Assembly (NCBI GenBank): GCA_050186955.1
Contig: JBFWXZ010000189.1
Location: 1 to 6,049 of the forward strand
Direction of reading: 5' to 3'
Length of the DNA: 6,049 nt
DNA from: JACKJP01 sp050186955
GTDB lineage: Bacteria; Pseudomonadota; Alphaproteobacteria; Rhizobiales; Tepidamorphaceae
Each line of letters starts with the position of its first letter. The stretch's first letter is position 1. Below, piece by piece: positions 1-5,596 of this stretch. Position numbers and translations under genes: made by a program. The notes beneath the pieces were generated by a model. The model saw only the letters and a list, made by a program, of their open reading frames with translations, did no database searches and had not been told where the DNA came from.

Positions 1-477
1 CCAGGCCGAGCGCGTGGCGATGTCGGGGCCGTTGCCCTCGAAGTCGCCGTAGCGGATCCAGTCGCCCTCCGAGAACGGGCGCCCCAGCAGGATGATCCGG
101 CCGGCGAGGAAGTTCTGCAGGATGTCGCGGAACGCGAAGCCGATAGCCACCGAGCCGACGCCCAGCACACCGAGGATCTCAGCCGCGCCGACGCTCGGCG
201 CGACGACGGCGATGGCCACGATGATCGCCGCGAAGACGACGCCGATATGGGCGAGGCGGCCGAGCGCCACGCCGACGCTGTGCGGCGCCCGGCTGCTCAC
301 CGTGCGCACGACGAGCGAGCGCACGAAGGAGGCGACGAACAGCATCGCCACGAAGACGACCAGCGCGATGATCATCTGCGGGAGCAGCGCGAAGAAGCCG
401 GCGACCATTGCGTTGACGGCGGCGACGGTCTGGCCAGCGGCGTCGGCGAAGCCGGTTGCGGTGGATTGTCCTTCCAT
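1..477 (-). CDS. MscS-family mechanosensitive ion channel (3' end cut by window edge)
   Basis: This is a small-conductance mechanosensitive channel homologue of the inner membrane. Channels of this family open under membrane tension and release solutes on hypo-osmotic shock. Translation from the ATG at 477 gives 159 codons with no stop before the window edge, so the C-terminal part of the cytoplasmic domain is missing. Hydrophobic segments lie at about residues 24-46 and 68-90. They are followed by a Gly/Ala-rich pore helix and the MscS signature GFAFRDILQNFLAG, then LLGRPFSEGDWI, the start of the beta domain. The start is supported by an upstream AGAGGGG with about 5 bases of spacing. It lies 88 bases downstream of the AI-2E transporter on the same strand, so cotranscription is plausible. 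I saw no EcfG-type promoter of its own. The family assignment is firm; ion or solute specificity cannot be read from the sequence. Confidence 0.9.
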   Translation of the reverse strand, partial: MEGQSTATGFADAAGQTVAAVNAMVAGFFALLPQMIIALVVFVAMLFVASFVRSLVVRTVSSRAPHSVGVALGRLAHIGVVFAAIIVAIAVVAPSVGAAEILGVLGVGSVAIGFAFRDILQNFLAGRIILLGRPFSEGDWIRYGDFEGNGPDIATRSAW

Positions 478-530
478 GATTTCCCCTCTGCGGTTGGCGG
501 TTGAGTGTGTCGGGCGCTGGCGGATGGCCT

Positions 531-548
531 CGCGGGCCGCGCCCCGCG
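531..548 (-). terminator. Weak GC hairpin between transporter and MscS gene
   Basis: CGCGGG (531-536) and CCCGCG (543-548) can pair around a 6-base loop, 18 bases after the AI-2E transporter stop on the minus strand. No T-run follows. It could be a weak or Rho-assisted stop, or simply chance in GC-rich DNA. Confidence 0.15.
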
Positions 549-565
549 CCCTCGTGTGATCGGGG

Positions 566-1699
566 CTAGAGCCTGACGGGAACCGGCTCGACGGCTCGCT
601 TCGCGGGCGTTTTCCGGCCCCGCGCGATGCCGCGCTCGCTGATCAGCACATTGTTGATGACGGCGAAGCCGATGAGCAGCGTCGGCACGGCGATGAAGCC
701 GCCTATCGGTCCCCAGAGCCAGATCCAGAACGCCAGGCTGATGAAGACGATGAAGGGGTTCAGCGTCATCGCCCGGCCGATGACGTGCGGCGTCACGAAC
801 TGGGCCTCGAGGAAGTTGAAGAACAGGTAGATCGCCGGCGGCGCGAGGATGCCCCAGCCCGTCGCCGTCGCCAGTCCAACGCCCAGCAGGATCGCCACCA
901 TGATCATCGGGCCGATATAGATGATGTAGTTGAGGCCGAAGGCGAGCAGTCCCCAGAGCAGCGGCGAGGGGATGCCGGCAAGCCACATGCCGAGGGCGAC
1001 GAACACGCCGAGCCCGGCATTCACGGCGGTGATCGACAGCAGGTAGCGCGACACCAGATATTCGACGTCGCGGAACACGTGGGCGACGCGCCAGCGCAGG
1101 CGGCGGTCGAAGCACAGCGACAGGACAAACAGCCGGATGCCGTGCCGGGTCGCCATGAAGAAATACATGCTGGCGAGGAAGATGAGGAACTGCGCGATGA
1201 TCGCCGGGGCGAGGAAGGCGACGTTCTCCATCGTATTGTCCTCGGAGACCGACACCGTCTGCCCCTTGCCGCCCATCATCGAGCGGATCTGCTCCTGCAG
1301 GCCGGAAATCGAGGAGATCAGCCCCTGCCAGTCGGTGATCTCCGACCTGAGCTTCGCCCAGATGACCGGCACCCGGTCGATCCAGTCGGACAGCGGGAAG
1401 GCGAAGCCGGCGAGCAGCATGGCGACGAGGATGACGAAGAGGATCACCACCAGCGCGGCCGAGACGGTGGGCGGCAGCCCGACCCGCTCGAGACGGTCGG
1501 CTACGGGGCCGAACATCAGCCCGATCACGATGGCGAGCGCCACCGGCGCCAGCAGCATCTGCCCGAGGTCGAGCGCCACCACCATCGCCACCAGCCCCGC
1601 GCCGATGACGGCGAGGCGTGCGCTGGTCTTGATAAGGCTTTCGACGTCGGTCCGTGCGGCGCGCGGCCGCCGGAACGCCTCGACACTGATCCGGTTCAT
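566..1699 (-). CDS. AI-2E family (PerM/TqsA-like) membrane transporter
   Basis: This 377-residue polytopic inner-membrane protein belongs to the AI-2E/PerM family. Members include autoinducer-2 exporters such as TqsA, but most are of unknown substrate. The order of segments is typical. Paired hydrophobic segments lie at about 28-64 and 78-103, followed by a polar amphipathic region at about 105-160. Further membrane segments lie at about 161-183, 220-243, 248-275, 282-298 and 312-350. The family's conserved stretch is present near residues 299-340 (EAQFVTPHVIGRAMTLNP, then the WGPIGG turn). The basic tail is not conserved. The ATG at 1699 is the first start after an in-frame stop. Its nearest AGGAG (1714-1718) is 14 bases away, an unusually long spacing that suggests modest translation. 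An exact EcfG promoter lies just upstream, so stress induction is likely. The family name should not be read as proof of AI-2 transport. Confidence 0.9.
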   Translation of the reverse strand: MNRISVEAFRRPRAARTDVESLIKTSARLAVIGAGLVAMVVALDLGQMLLAPVALAIVIGLMFGPVADRLERVGLPPTVSAALVVILFVILVAMLLAGFAFPLSDWIDRVPVIWAKLRSEITDWQGLISSISGLQEQIRSMMGGKGQTVSVSEDNTMENVAFLAPAIIAQFLIFLASMYFFMATRHGIRLFVLSLCFDRRLRWRVAHVFRDVEYLVSRYLLSITAVNAGLGVFVALGMWLAGIPSPLLWGLLAFGLNYIIYIGPMIMVAILLGVGLATATGWGILAPPAIYLFFNFLEAQFVTPHVIGRAMTLNPFIVFISLAFWIWLWGPIGGFIAVPTLLIGFAVINNVLISERGIARGRKTPAKRAVEPVPVRL

Positions 1700-1730
1700 G
1701 GGATTTGGGCCCGCTCCTGCTCTTCAACGG

Positions 1731-1755
1731 AACGCCGGCGGCGGGAATATGTTCC
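1731..1755 (-). promoter_or_regulatory. EcfG (general stress sigma) promoter of AI-2E transporter
   Basis: Read on the minus strand, this is GGAAC (1755-1751), a 16-base spacer, then CGTT (1734-1731). It matches exactly the -35/-10 consensus of alphaproteobacterial EcfG sigma factors. It sits in the 71-base gap between the CHASE kinase stop and the transporter start, about 31 bases before the ATG at 1699, as expected for a promoter of that gene. Confidence 0.85.
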
Positions 1756-1770
1756 CCGTGCGGGCCTCGC

Positions 1771-3426
1771 TCAGGCGCGGGGGATGGCGATCCTGATGGT
1801 CATGCCGTCATCCGCGTAGATGCGCTCGATGGTCCCGCCGAGCTCCCCGCGGATATTGGCGTCGATCAGCCTGGTGCCGAAGCCCTTGCCCTGCGGCGGC
1901 TCGACCGGGCGGCCGGAAATCTCCTTCCACTCGATGACGACGCGCCGGTCCTTGCCGCTGCCGCGATAGCGCCAGTGCACGGAAACCGCGCCGTCCTCGT
2001 CCGATACGGGTCCGTATTTGAGGGCGTTGGTCGCCAGTTCGTGGAAGGTCAGGCTCAATGCCTGCGCGGCGCGCTCGGCGAGATCCACCGGCGGTCCGGA
2101 AACCTGCGCGGGATCGAGCGCGGCGCCGAACACCTGCTCGAGTTCCTTCATCAGCAGCTCGCGAAGGTCGGCGCGCTGCCAGTGCGAGCGGGTCAGCAGG
2201 TCCTGGGCGTTCGCCATCGCCTGCATGCGGGCGCCGAACGACTGGCCGTAGGCCTCCAGCGAATCCGAGGTCGCCGCCGTATTGCGCGAGATCGCCAGCA
2301 CCCGCGCCAGCATGTTCTTGATGCGATGCTTCATCTCCTGAAGCATCAGGTCCTTCTCCTGGATGGTCTTCTCCGAGACCGCCGTCAGCTCGCGCGCCGA
2401 TTCCACCGATTGCAGATAGGCGCGGGTGGAGACGGCGAGGGCGGCCGCCAGCAGCAGCGATATGGCGCCGACGGAGAACACGTAGAGGAAGACATTGCCG
2501 GGCGCGAAGCCGGGCGTCGCATGCATGTCGACGGTCCAGATCCGTCCCGCCACCTCGACCAGCCGCCGGGCGGAGAACCGGCTGTCGGCGGCGACGCTGT
2601 CATATCCCTCGGAGCGATAGAGTTCCTGATGGGCGCCGCCGGTGGAGTCGTAGGTGTCGACCACGAGGGGCAGGGGGCCGGGATTGTTGAGCGCGGCCTC
2701 GTGCAGGTCGCCGGCCCGGAACGGCATGTAGACGAAACCGGCGGTCCTGATCGGATTGGCCAGTTCCCCGTCGGGGTCGGCGACGCCGTTGCGGAACGGC
2801 AGGTAGATGAGGAAGCCGGCCTGCTTCTTGTCCGTTATCTCCTGGACGAGCTCGACCGGGGCGGTGGCGCTCGCCGTGCCGTCCTCCCACGACTTGCGGA
2901 TCGCCTCGCGCCGCACCGGATCGCTGTACATGTCGTAGCCGAGCGCGGCGCGGTTGCGGGCGTCGTCGGGCTCCAGCAGCACGATGGGGGTGCGCCATTC
3001 CGCGCCGTCCGCCGGATGGACCGCGATGCGCTCTCCGTAATTCTGGTTGAGGTCGGCCTCGGCGATGTACTCGCTTCCCTGCGGCATGAGCCGGGCGAAG
3101 CCGAGGCCGCGAAGCCCCTCGAAGCGGGCCGCGAGATCGAGCCGGTCGACGAAGATCCGGAAGGAGTCGCGGCTGACCTCGCCCTTGTTGGCCTCGAACA
3201 GCGCCTGGGTCGCCACAAGCAGCCCGATATGCTGCCGGATGCGGTCCTCGATGCGGCTGGCGGCGTCGTCGGCGAGCGCCGAGAAGCGCGTCTCCGCCGC
3301 CGCGTTCGAGGTCTGGTAGACGACATAGGTGATGCCGGCCCCGATGAGGCCGACGGCGAGAAAGACGAGTAGGGGTAGGAAGCGCCGCAGCAATCGCCTG
3401 TCTCGCGTCGGGGTTGTCGCGGTCAC
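1771..3426 (-). CDS. CHASE-domain HWE-family sensor histidine kinase
   Basis: This is a membrane-bound sensor kinase of 551 residues. The first transmembrane helix is at about 16-38. A periplasmic CHASE domain follows (about 75-290), with recognisable motifs FEGLRGLGFAR (102-112), RAALGYDMYSDPVRREA (159-175) and QAGFLIYLPF (202-211). The second transmembrane helix is at about 311-334, then a short coiled linker, then an HWE kinase core. The phospho-acceptor is His367 in KHRIKN, the N-box is HELATNALKYG (His462, Glu463, Asn467), the HWE-type Trp-x-Glu is W500/E502, and the glycine box is GKGFGTRLI (513-521). All key residues are present, so it should be active. No receiver domain is fused, so the partner acts in trans; PhyR in this locus is a reasonable candidate (inference). 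The GTG at 3426 directly follows an in-frame TAA (TAA-AAA-GTG) and has no clear Shine-Dalgarno. It lies 53 bases behind the small cysteine protein gene and probably shares its EcfG promoter. Confidence 0.93.
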   Translation of the reverse strand: MTATTPTRDRRLLRRFLPLLVFLAVGLIGAGITYVVYQTSNAAAETRFSALADDAASRIEDRIRQHIGLLVATQALFEANKGEVSRDSFRIFVDRLDLAARFEGLRGLGFARLMPQGSEYIAEADLNQNYGERIAVHPADGAEWRTPIVLLEPDDARNRAALGYDMYSDPVRREAIRKSWEDGTASATAPVELVQEITDKKQAGFLIYLPFRNGVADPDGELANPIRTAGFVYMPFRAGDLHEAALNNPGPLPLVVDTYDSTGGAHQELYRSEGYDSVAADSRFSARRLVEVAGRIWTVDMHATPGFAPGNVFLYVFSVGAISLLLAAALAVSTRAYLQSVESARELTAVSEKTIQEKDLMLQEMKHRIKNMLARVLAISRNTAATSDSLEAYGQSFGARMQAMANAQDLLTRSHWQRADLRELLMKELEQVFGAALDPAQVSGPPVDLAERAAQALSLTFHELATNALKYGPVSDEDGAVSVHWRYRGSGKDRRVVIEWKEISGRPVEPPQGKGFGTRLIDANIRGELGGTIERIYADDGMTIRIAIPRA

Positions 3427-3479
3427 TTTTTATGAAGTCGCGTCGGGCCCGACAACCGGAAACGGCGCCGGATGAGCGC

Positions 3480-3812
3480 TTAGCGCTGCACCGACGCGCC
3501 GGGCACGTCGCGCGCCGCCATGACCGGCAGGCCGGTGTCGTCGGCGCCGGTGTCGGCGCTCGCCATCAGCACGCCCTCGGGCGACATGTTCCAGACGATG
3601 CGGGTGTCGGAATGGTCCATGGCCGGATCGACCTCGATGCACTGGCCGATCACCTGCGGGGAATCGGCGGCCGCCTTGCGCATCTGCGCCGGCAGTTCCT
3701 CCTCGCAGAGCTGGACGGTCTCGTAGGCGATGGTCGCGCCGGGGATCTCCGCGCAGGCGGAAATATCGTCTCCGCAGGCGAGCAGCAGCATGAAGGCAGC
3801 AACATGTTCCAT
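3480..3812 (-). CDS. Small cysteine-containing protein of unknown function, EcfG-controlled
   Basis: This 110-residue protein is not recognised by me. It has a short hydrophobic start (about residues 4-12) followed by CGDD. Four cysteines lie at 13, 20, 36 and 58, the middle is acidic, and the C-terminus is polar and low in complexity (about 84-110). The segment LLLAC resembles a lipobox, but the N-terminus has no Lys or Arg and is very short, so export as a lipoprotein is doubtful. The ATG at 3812 is well supported: GAGGAG (3825-3820) sits 7 bases upstream, and an exact EcfG promoter lies just before that. The inferred transcript leader is very short (about 15-20 bases). It lies head-to-head with the csbD-like gene and directly upstream of the CHASE-HWE kinase on the same strand. 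A stress-related role follows only from this context. Confidence 0.75.
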   Translation of the reverse strand: MEHVAAFMLLLACGDDISACAEIPGATIAYETVQLCEEELPAQMRKAAADSPQVIGQCIEVDPAMDHSDTRIVWNMSPEGVLMASADTGADDTGLPVMAARDVPGASVQR

Positions 3813-3834
3813 CTCAAGTCTCCTCGGGACCTGA

Positions 3835-3860
3835 AACGGTTATCCGGCGCGATCGGTTCC
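3835..3860 (-). promoter_or_regulatory. EcfG promoter of small Cys protein (and probably the CHASE kinase)
   Basis: On the minus strand this reads GGAAC (3860-3856), a 17-base spacer, then CGTT (3838-3835), an exact EcfG-type promoter. The expected transcription start is near 3828, only a few bases before the GAGGAG ribosome site at 3825-3820. It is arranged back to back with the csbD promoter, with 13 bases between the two -35 elements. Confidence 0.88.
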
Positions 3861-3873
3861 CGGACGCGGGCGC

Positions 3874-3898
3874 GGAACCGCCGCGCCGAGGCGGCGTT
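3874..3898 (+). promoter_or_regulatory. EcfG promoter of the CsbD-family gene
   Basis: GGAAC (3874-3878), a 16-base spacer and CGTT (3895-3898) match the EcfG consensus exactly. The predicted start near 3905 leaves a leader of about 57 bases before the ATG at 3962. CsbD-family genes are common general-stress targets, which agrees with the motif. Confidence 0.9.
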
Positions 3899-3961
3899 TA
3901 CCTCGCAGGGACGGCGCGTTCGGCGTCGTCGCACCCCGCGAAAACCGAATGGAGATCTGAG

Positions 3962-4159
3962 ATGAACTGGAACCAGATCGAAGGCAACTGGGAGCAATTC
4001 AAGGGCAAGGTGCAGACCCAGTGGGGCAAGCTCACCGGCGACGATCTCGACGTCGTTTCCGGCCGTCGCAAGGAGCTCGCCGGCAAGATCCAGGAGCGCT
4101 ACGGCGTCGCCGAGGAAGAGGCGCAGAAGGAAATCGACGCCTGGCTCAGCCGCCACTGA
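3962..4159 (+). CDS. CsbD-family general stress protein
   Basis: This 65-residue hydrophilic, largely helical protein spans the whole CsbD domain. It begins with the hallmark MNWNQIEGNWEQFKGK, continues through WGKLTGDDL (residues 21-29), and ends in a charged helix with the KIQERYGV and EIDAWLSRH segments. Family members, named after Bacillus subtilis CsbD, are abundant stress-induced proteins of unclear biochemical function, probably cytosolic. The start is firm: GGAG (3951-3954) is 7 bases before the ATG. It is a monocistronic unit with an exact EcfG promoter upstream and an intrinsic terminator 20 bases after its stop. It is the only plus-strand gene in the window. Its head-to-head neighbour is the small Cys protein and its tail faces the PAS-HWE kinase. 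Confidence 0.96.
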   Translation: MNWNQIEGNWEQFKGKVQTQWGKLTGDDLDVVSGRRKELAGKIQERYGVAEEEAQKEIDAWLSRH

Positions 4160-4179
4160 ATCCGGCGCAGGGACGATCG

Positions 4180-4211
4180 GGGCGGTGCCTTCGGGCGCCG
4201 CCCTTTTCTTT
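4180..4211 (+). terminator. Intrinsic terminator of the CsbD-family gene
   Basis: A 10-base-pair stem, GGGCGGTGCC (4180-4189) with GGCGCCGCCC (4194-4203), contains one T-G wobble. It closes on a TTCG tetraloop of the very stable C(UUCG)G type and is followed by TTTTCTTT (4204-4211). It begins 20 bases after the csbD-like stop and lies before the convergent end of the PAS-HWE kinase. The T-run shows it works on plus-strand transcripts. Confidence 0.93.
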
Positions 4212-4232
4212 GCTCATTCGTCGAGTTCGATG

Positions 4233-5237
4233 TCAGTCCTCCGGCTCGATGACCGGGAAAACCAGCTCGTAGCGGATTTCATCGGCGCCGATACGGTAGT
4301 CGGCCTTGCCGTTGACGGATGTCGGGACGATCCGCTCCAGCACCATGCTGCCGAAGAACTGGTCGGGGTCCTCGGCCGCGTCGCCGTCGGTGGGGCGGGT
4401 CCAGCGTTCCGACCAGACGATGCGCGCCGCCTGCTCGCCGTCGAGCCTGGTCCGCTCGGCGGTGATCTTCACCGGCATCGCGCTGTCGGTGATCGAGCCG
4501 TGGCTTACCGAATTGACGATGAGCTCGTGCAGCGCGAGCCCGATATGCAGCGCCGCGTTCGGCGTCAGGTCGATGTTCTCGCCGTCCACCAGCGCGCTTT
4601 GCGGCAGGGCTTCCGGCGGCACATATCGTTCCAGTTGCTGGCGCACGAGGTCGTGCAGGTGGGCGCCGCGCCAGTTGGATTCGGTCACCAGGTCCTGCGA
4701 GCGCGCCAGCGAGAAGATGCGGCCGCGGAACTTCGACAGGAACCCGTCCAGCGTCAGCGAGTAGCGTGCGGTCTGCGCGGCGATGCTCTGGATGATCGCC
4801 AGGAGGTTCTTGGAGCGGTGGCTGAGCTCGCGGAGCAGCGCCCGCAGCACCTTCTCGCGCCGCCGCTCCTCCGACATGTCGACGATGGTGGTGACCAGCA
4901 GCCCCTCGGCCTCCTCGCCCAGCCGCTCGACCATGAATTCGAAGACGTCGTCGGGTCCGGTCTCGACTTCCATGCTGCCGGGTTCGCCGGACGTCCTGAC
5001 GGACTGCTTCAGCTCGTTCACCCTTTCGCCGAGTTCCTCGCCGAACAGGGTGACGTCGTTCTCCGGCTGCTTTCCGTGCGTGGTCCAGCGCTCGGGCAGC
5101 CCGGCCGCCAGGAGATATTCGCCCTCAGGGGTTTCGAGGGTGAGCGACACACCGGAGCGCCGCAAACCGACCAGCAGGCAGTCGATCAGATGCTCGGCCT
5201 TCTGGCCCGGTGTGCGCCAATCGATATTCCGGTTCAC
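4233..5237 (-). CDS. Soluble PAS-like HWE-family histidine kinase
   Basis: This 334-residue cytosolic kinase has no transmembrane segment. Residues about 20-120 look like a degenerate PAS domain: a GVSLTLET strand, a GLPERW segment, and an acidic stretch where PAS-HWE kinases usually have a helix before the PAC strands. An HWE core follows. The phospho-acceptor is His140 in ELSHRSKNLLA, the N-box is HELIVNSVSHG (His237, Glu238, Asn242), and the Trp-x-Glu motif is W275/E277. The glycine box is of the shorter FGSMVLERIVP type (about 295-304) rather than GxGFG. I chose the GTG at 5237 because GAGGAA lies 8 bases upstream; a TTG at 5258 in the same frame would add 7 residues but has no well-spaced ribosome site. 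It lies two genes downstream of phyR, so PhyR is the likely phosphorylation partner (inference; such kinases are often found near phyR). No EcfG promoter directly precedes it. Confidence 0.93.
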   Translation of the reverse strand: MNRNIDWRTPGQKAEHLIDCLLVGLRRSGVSLTLETPEGEYLLAAGLPERWTTHGKQPENDVTLFGEELGERVNELKQSVRTSGEPGSMEVETGPDDVFEFMVERLGEEAEGLLVTTIVDMSEERRREKVLRALLRELSHRSKNLLAIIQSIAAQTARYSLTLDGFLSKFRGRIFSLARSQDLVTESNWRGAHLHDLVRQQLERYVPPEALPQSALVDGENIDLTPNAALHIGLALHELIVNSVSHGSITDSAMPVKITAERTRLDGEQAARIVWSERWTRPTDGDAAEDPDQFFGSMVLERIVPTSVNGKADYRIGADEIRYELVFPVIEPED

Positions 5238-5245
5238 TCGGCCCG

Positions 5246-5251
5246 TTCCTC
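5246..5251 (-). promoter_or_regulatory. Ribosome binding site deciding the PAS-HWE kinase start
   Basis: GAGGAA on the minus strand (5251-5246) is 8 bases before the GTG at 5237. It overlaps codons that would be translated if the upstream TTG at 5258 were used, which favours the GTG. Confidence 0.65.
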
Positions 5252-5271
5252 GAAACAACTTCTATCGCGGA

Positions 5272-5303
5272 AGCGGGCGCCCGGCATGTACCGGGCGCCC
5301 GCT
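5272..5303 (-). terminator. Perfect 13-bp inverted repeat between DUF1328 gene and PAS-HWE kinase
   Basis: AGCGGGCGCCCGG (5272-5284) and CCGGGCGCCCGCT (5291-5303) are exact inverted copies around a 6-base loop. The hairpin starts 29 bases after the DUF1328 stop and ends 34 bases before the kinase start. There is no T-run on either strand, so it may be a Rho-type stop, a partial terminator that lets some transcription reach the kinase, an mRNA-stabilising 3' end, or a protein-binding site. Confidence 0.5.
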
Positions 5304-5332
5304 CCGCGCTCACGTCTTCGCTGTCGTTCGCG

Positions 5333-5497
5333 TCACGCACGCCGGATCAGTCCGACGACCAGCGAAACCACGAGGAACAGCAGGAACACATAGAACAGAA
5401 TCTGCGCGATCCCGGCCGAAGCGCCGGCGATCCCGCCGAACCCGAGAGCGCCCGCGATGAGGGCGATCACGAGAAACACGAGGGCATAGTAGAGCAC
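5333..5497 (-). CDS. DUF1328 (YtjA-type) small membrane protein
   Basis: This 54-residue protein is very hydrophobic, with two membrane segments at about residues 2-20 and 32-50 joined by a Gly/Ala loop (GFGGIAGASAG). It ends in a basic IRRA tail. The order MLYYALVFLVIALIAG, then GFGGIAG, then a second hydrophobic helix is the DUF1328 pattern. Members are inner-membrane peptides of unknown biochemical function. The GTG at 5497 is supported by AAGGAG (5510-5505) 7 bases upstream and matches the family's full length. An exact EcfG promoter precedes it, so it is a predicted general-stress target. It sits between phyR and the PAS-HWE kinase on the same strand, with a strong hairpin after its stop. 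Confidence 0.92.
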   Translation of the reverse strand: MLYYALVFLVIALIAGALGFGGIAGASAGIAQILFYVFLLFLVVSLVVGLIRRA

Positions 5498-5528
5498 GGG
5501 CTTTCTCCTTTGTTTTTTCTGGAGAAAG

Positions 5529-5553
5529 AACGGCCCTCATGGCCCTTTGTTCC
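5529..5553 (-). promoter_or_regulatory. EcfG promoter of the DUF1328 gene
   Basis: On the minus strand this reads GGAAC (5553-5549), a 16-base spacer, then CGTT (5532-5529), an exact EcfG-type promoter. It lies in the 88-base gap between the phyR stop and DUF1328, with the CGTT element 31 bases before the GTG start. It would separate DUF1328 expression from phyR. Confidence 0.88.
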
Positions 5554-5578
5554 GCCCTGCGCGCCACATTGCCGGTCC

Positions 5579-5596
5579 AGGCCGCTTACGCGGCCT
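5579..5596 (-). repeat. Hairpin spanning the phyR stop codon
   Basis: AGGCCGC (5579-5585) and GCGGCCT (5590-5596) form a perfect 7-bp stem whose 4-base loop contains the phyR TAA. No T-run follows on the minus strand. It could be a weak end-of-gene structure or a by-product of the Ala-Ala codons at the C-terminus. Confidence 0.3.

Noticed and set aside
1672..1696. GGAAC-N16-GGTT on the plus strand, a near match to the EcfG promoter
   Set aside because: It has one mismatch in the -10 element, lies inside the transporter coding region and has no plus-strand gene downstream.
372..1727. 451-codon open frame on the minus strand overlapping the transporter and MscS genes
   Set aside because: Its translation is Arg/Pro/Ala-rich with no family resemblance, and it is out of frame with the clear AI-2E and MscS proteins. 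It is a GC-rich shadow frame.
1707..1768. GGCCCGC / GCGGGCC arms flanking the transporter promoter
   Set aside because: The arms are only 7 bp, about 45 bases apart and made solely of G and C, so chance is likely in this base composition.
1705..3372. 555-codon open frame on the plus strand opposite the CHASE kinase
   Set aside because: It is antisense to a kinase with all catalytic motifs. The translation is a low-complexity Arg/Gly/Asp mix typical of antisense frames in GC-rich genes.
3442..3453. GTCGGGCCCGAC palindrome between the small Cys gene and the CHASE kinase
   Set aside because: It is a 12-base palindrome without a loop, T-run or second copy, too little to call an operator or terminator.
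3777..3812. Lipoprotein signal (LLLAC) in the small Cys protein
   Set aside because: The N-terminus lacks Lys/Arg and the hydrophobic stretch is too short for a convincing signal peptide, so it is kept only as a weak possibility.
5237..5258. TTG at 5258 as the start of the PAS-HWE kinase
   Set aside because: It has no well-spaced ribosome site, while the GTG at 5237 has GAGGAA 8 bases upstream.
4185..5393. 402-codon open frame on the plus strand opposite the PAS-HWE kinase
   Set aside because: It is antisense to a gene with intact H-box and N-box, begins inside the csbD terminator and shows no domain.
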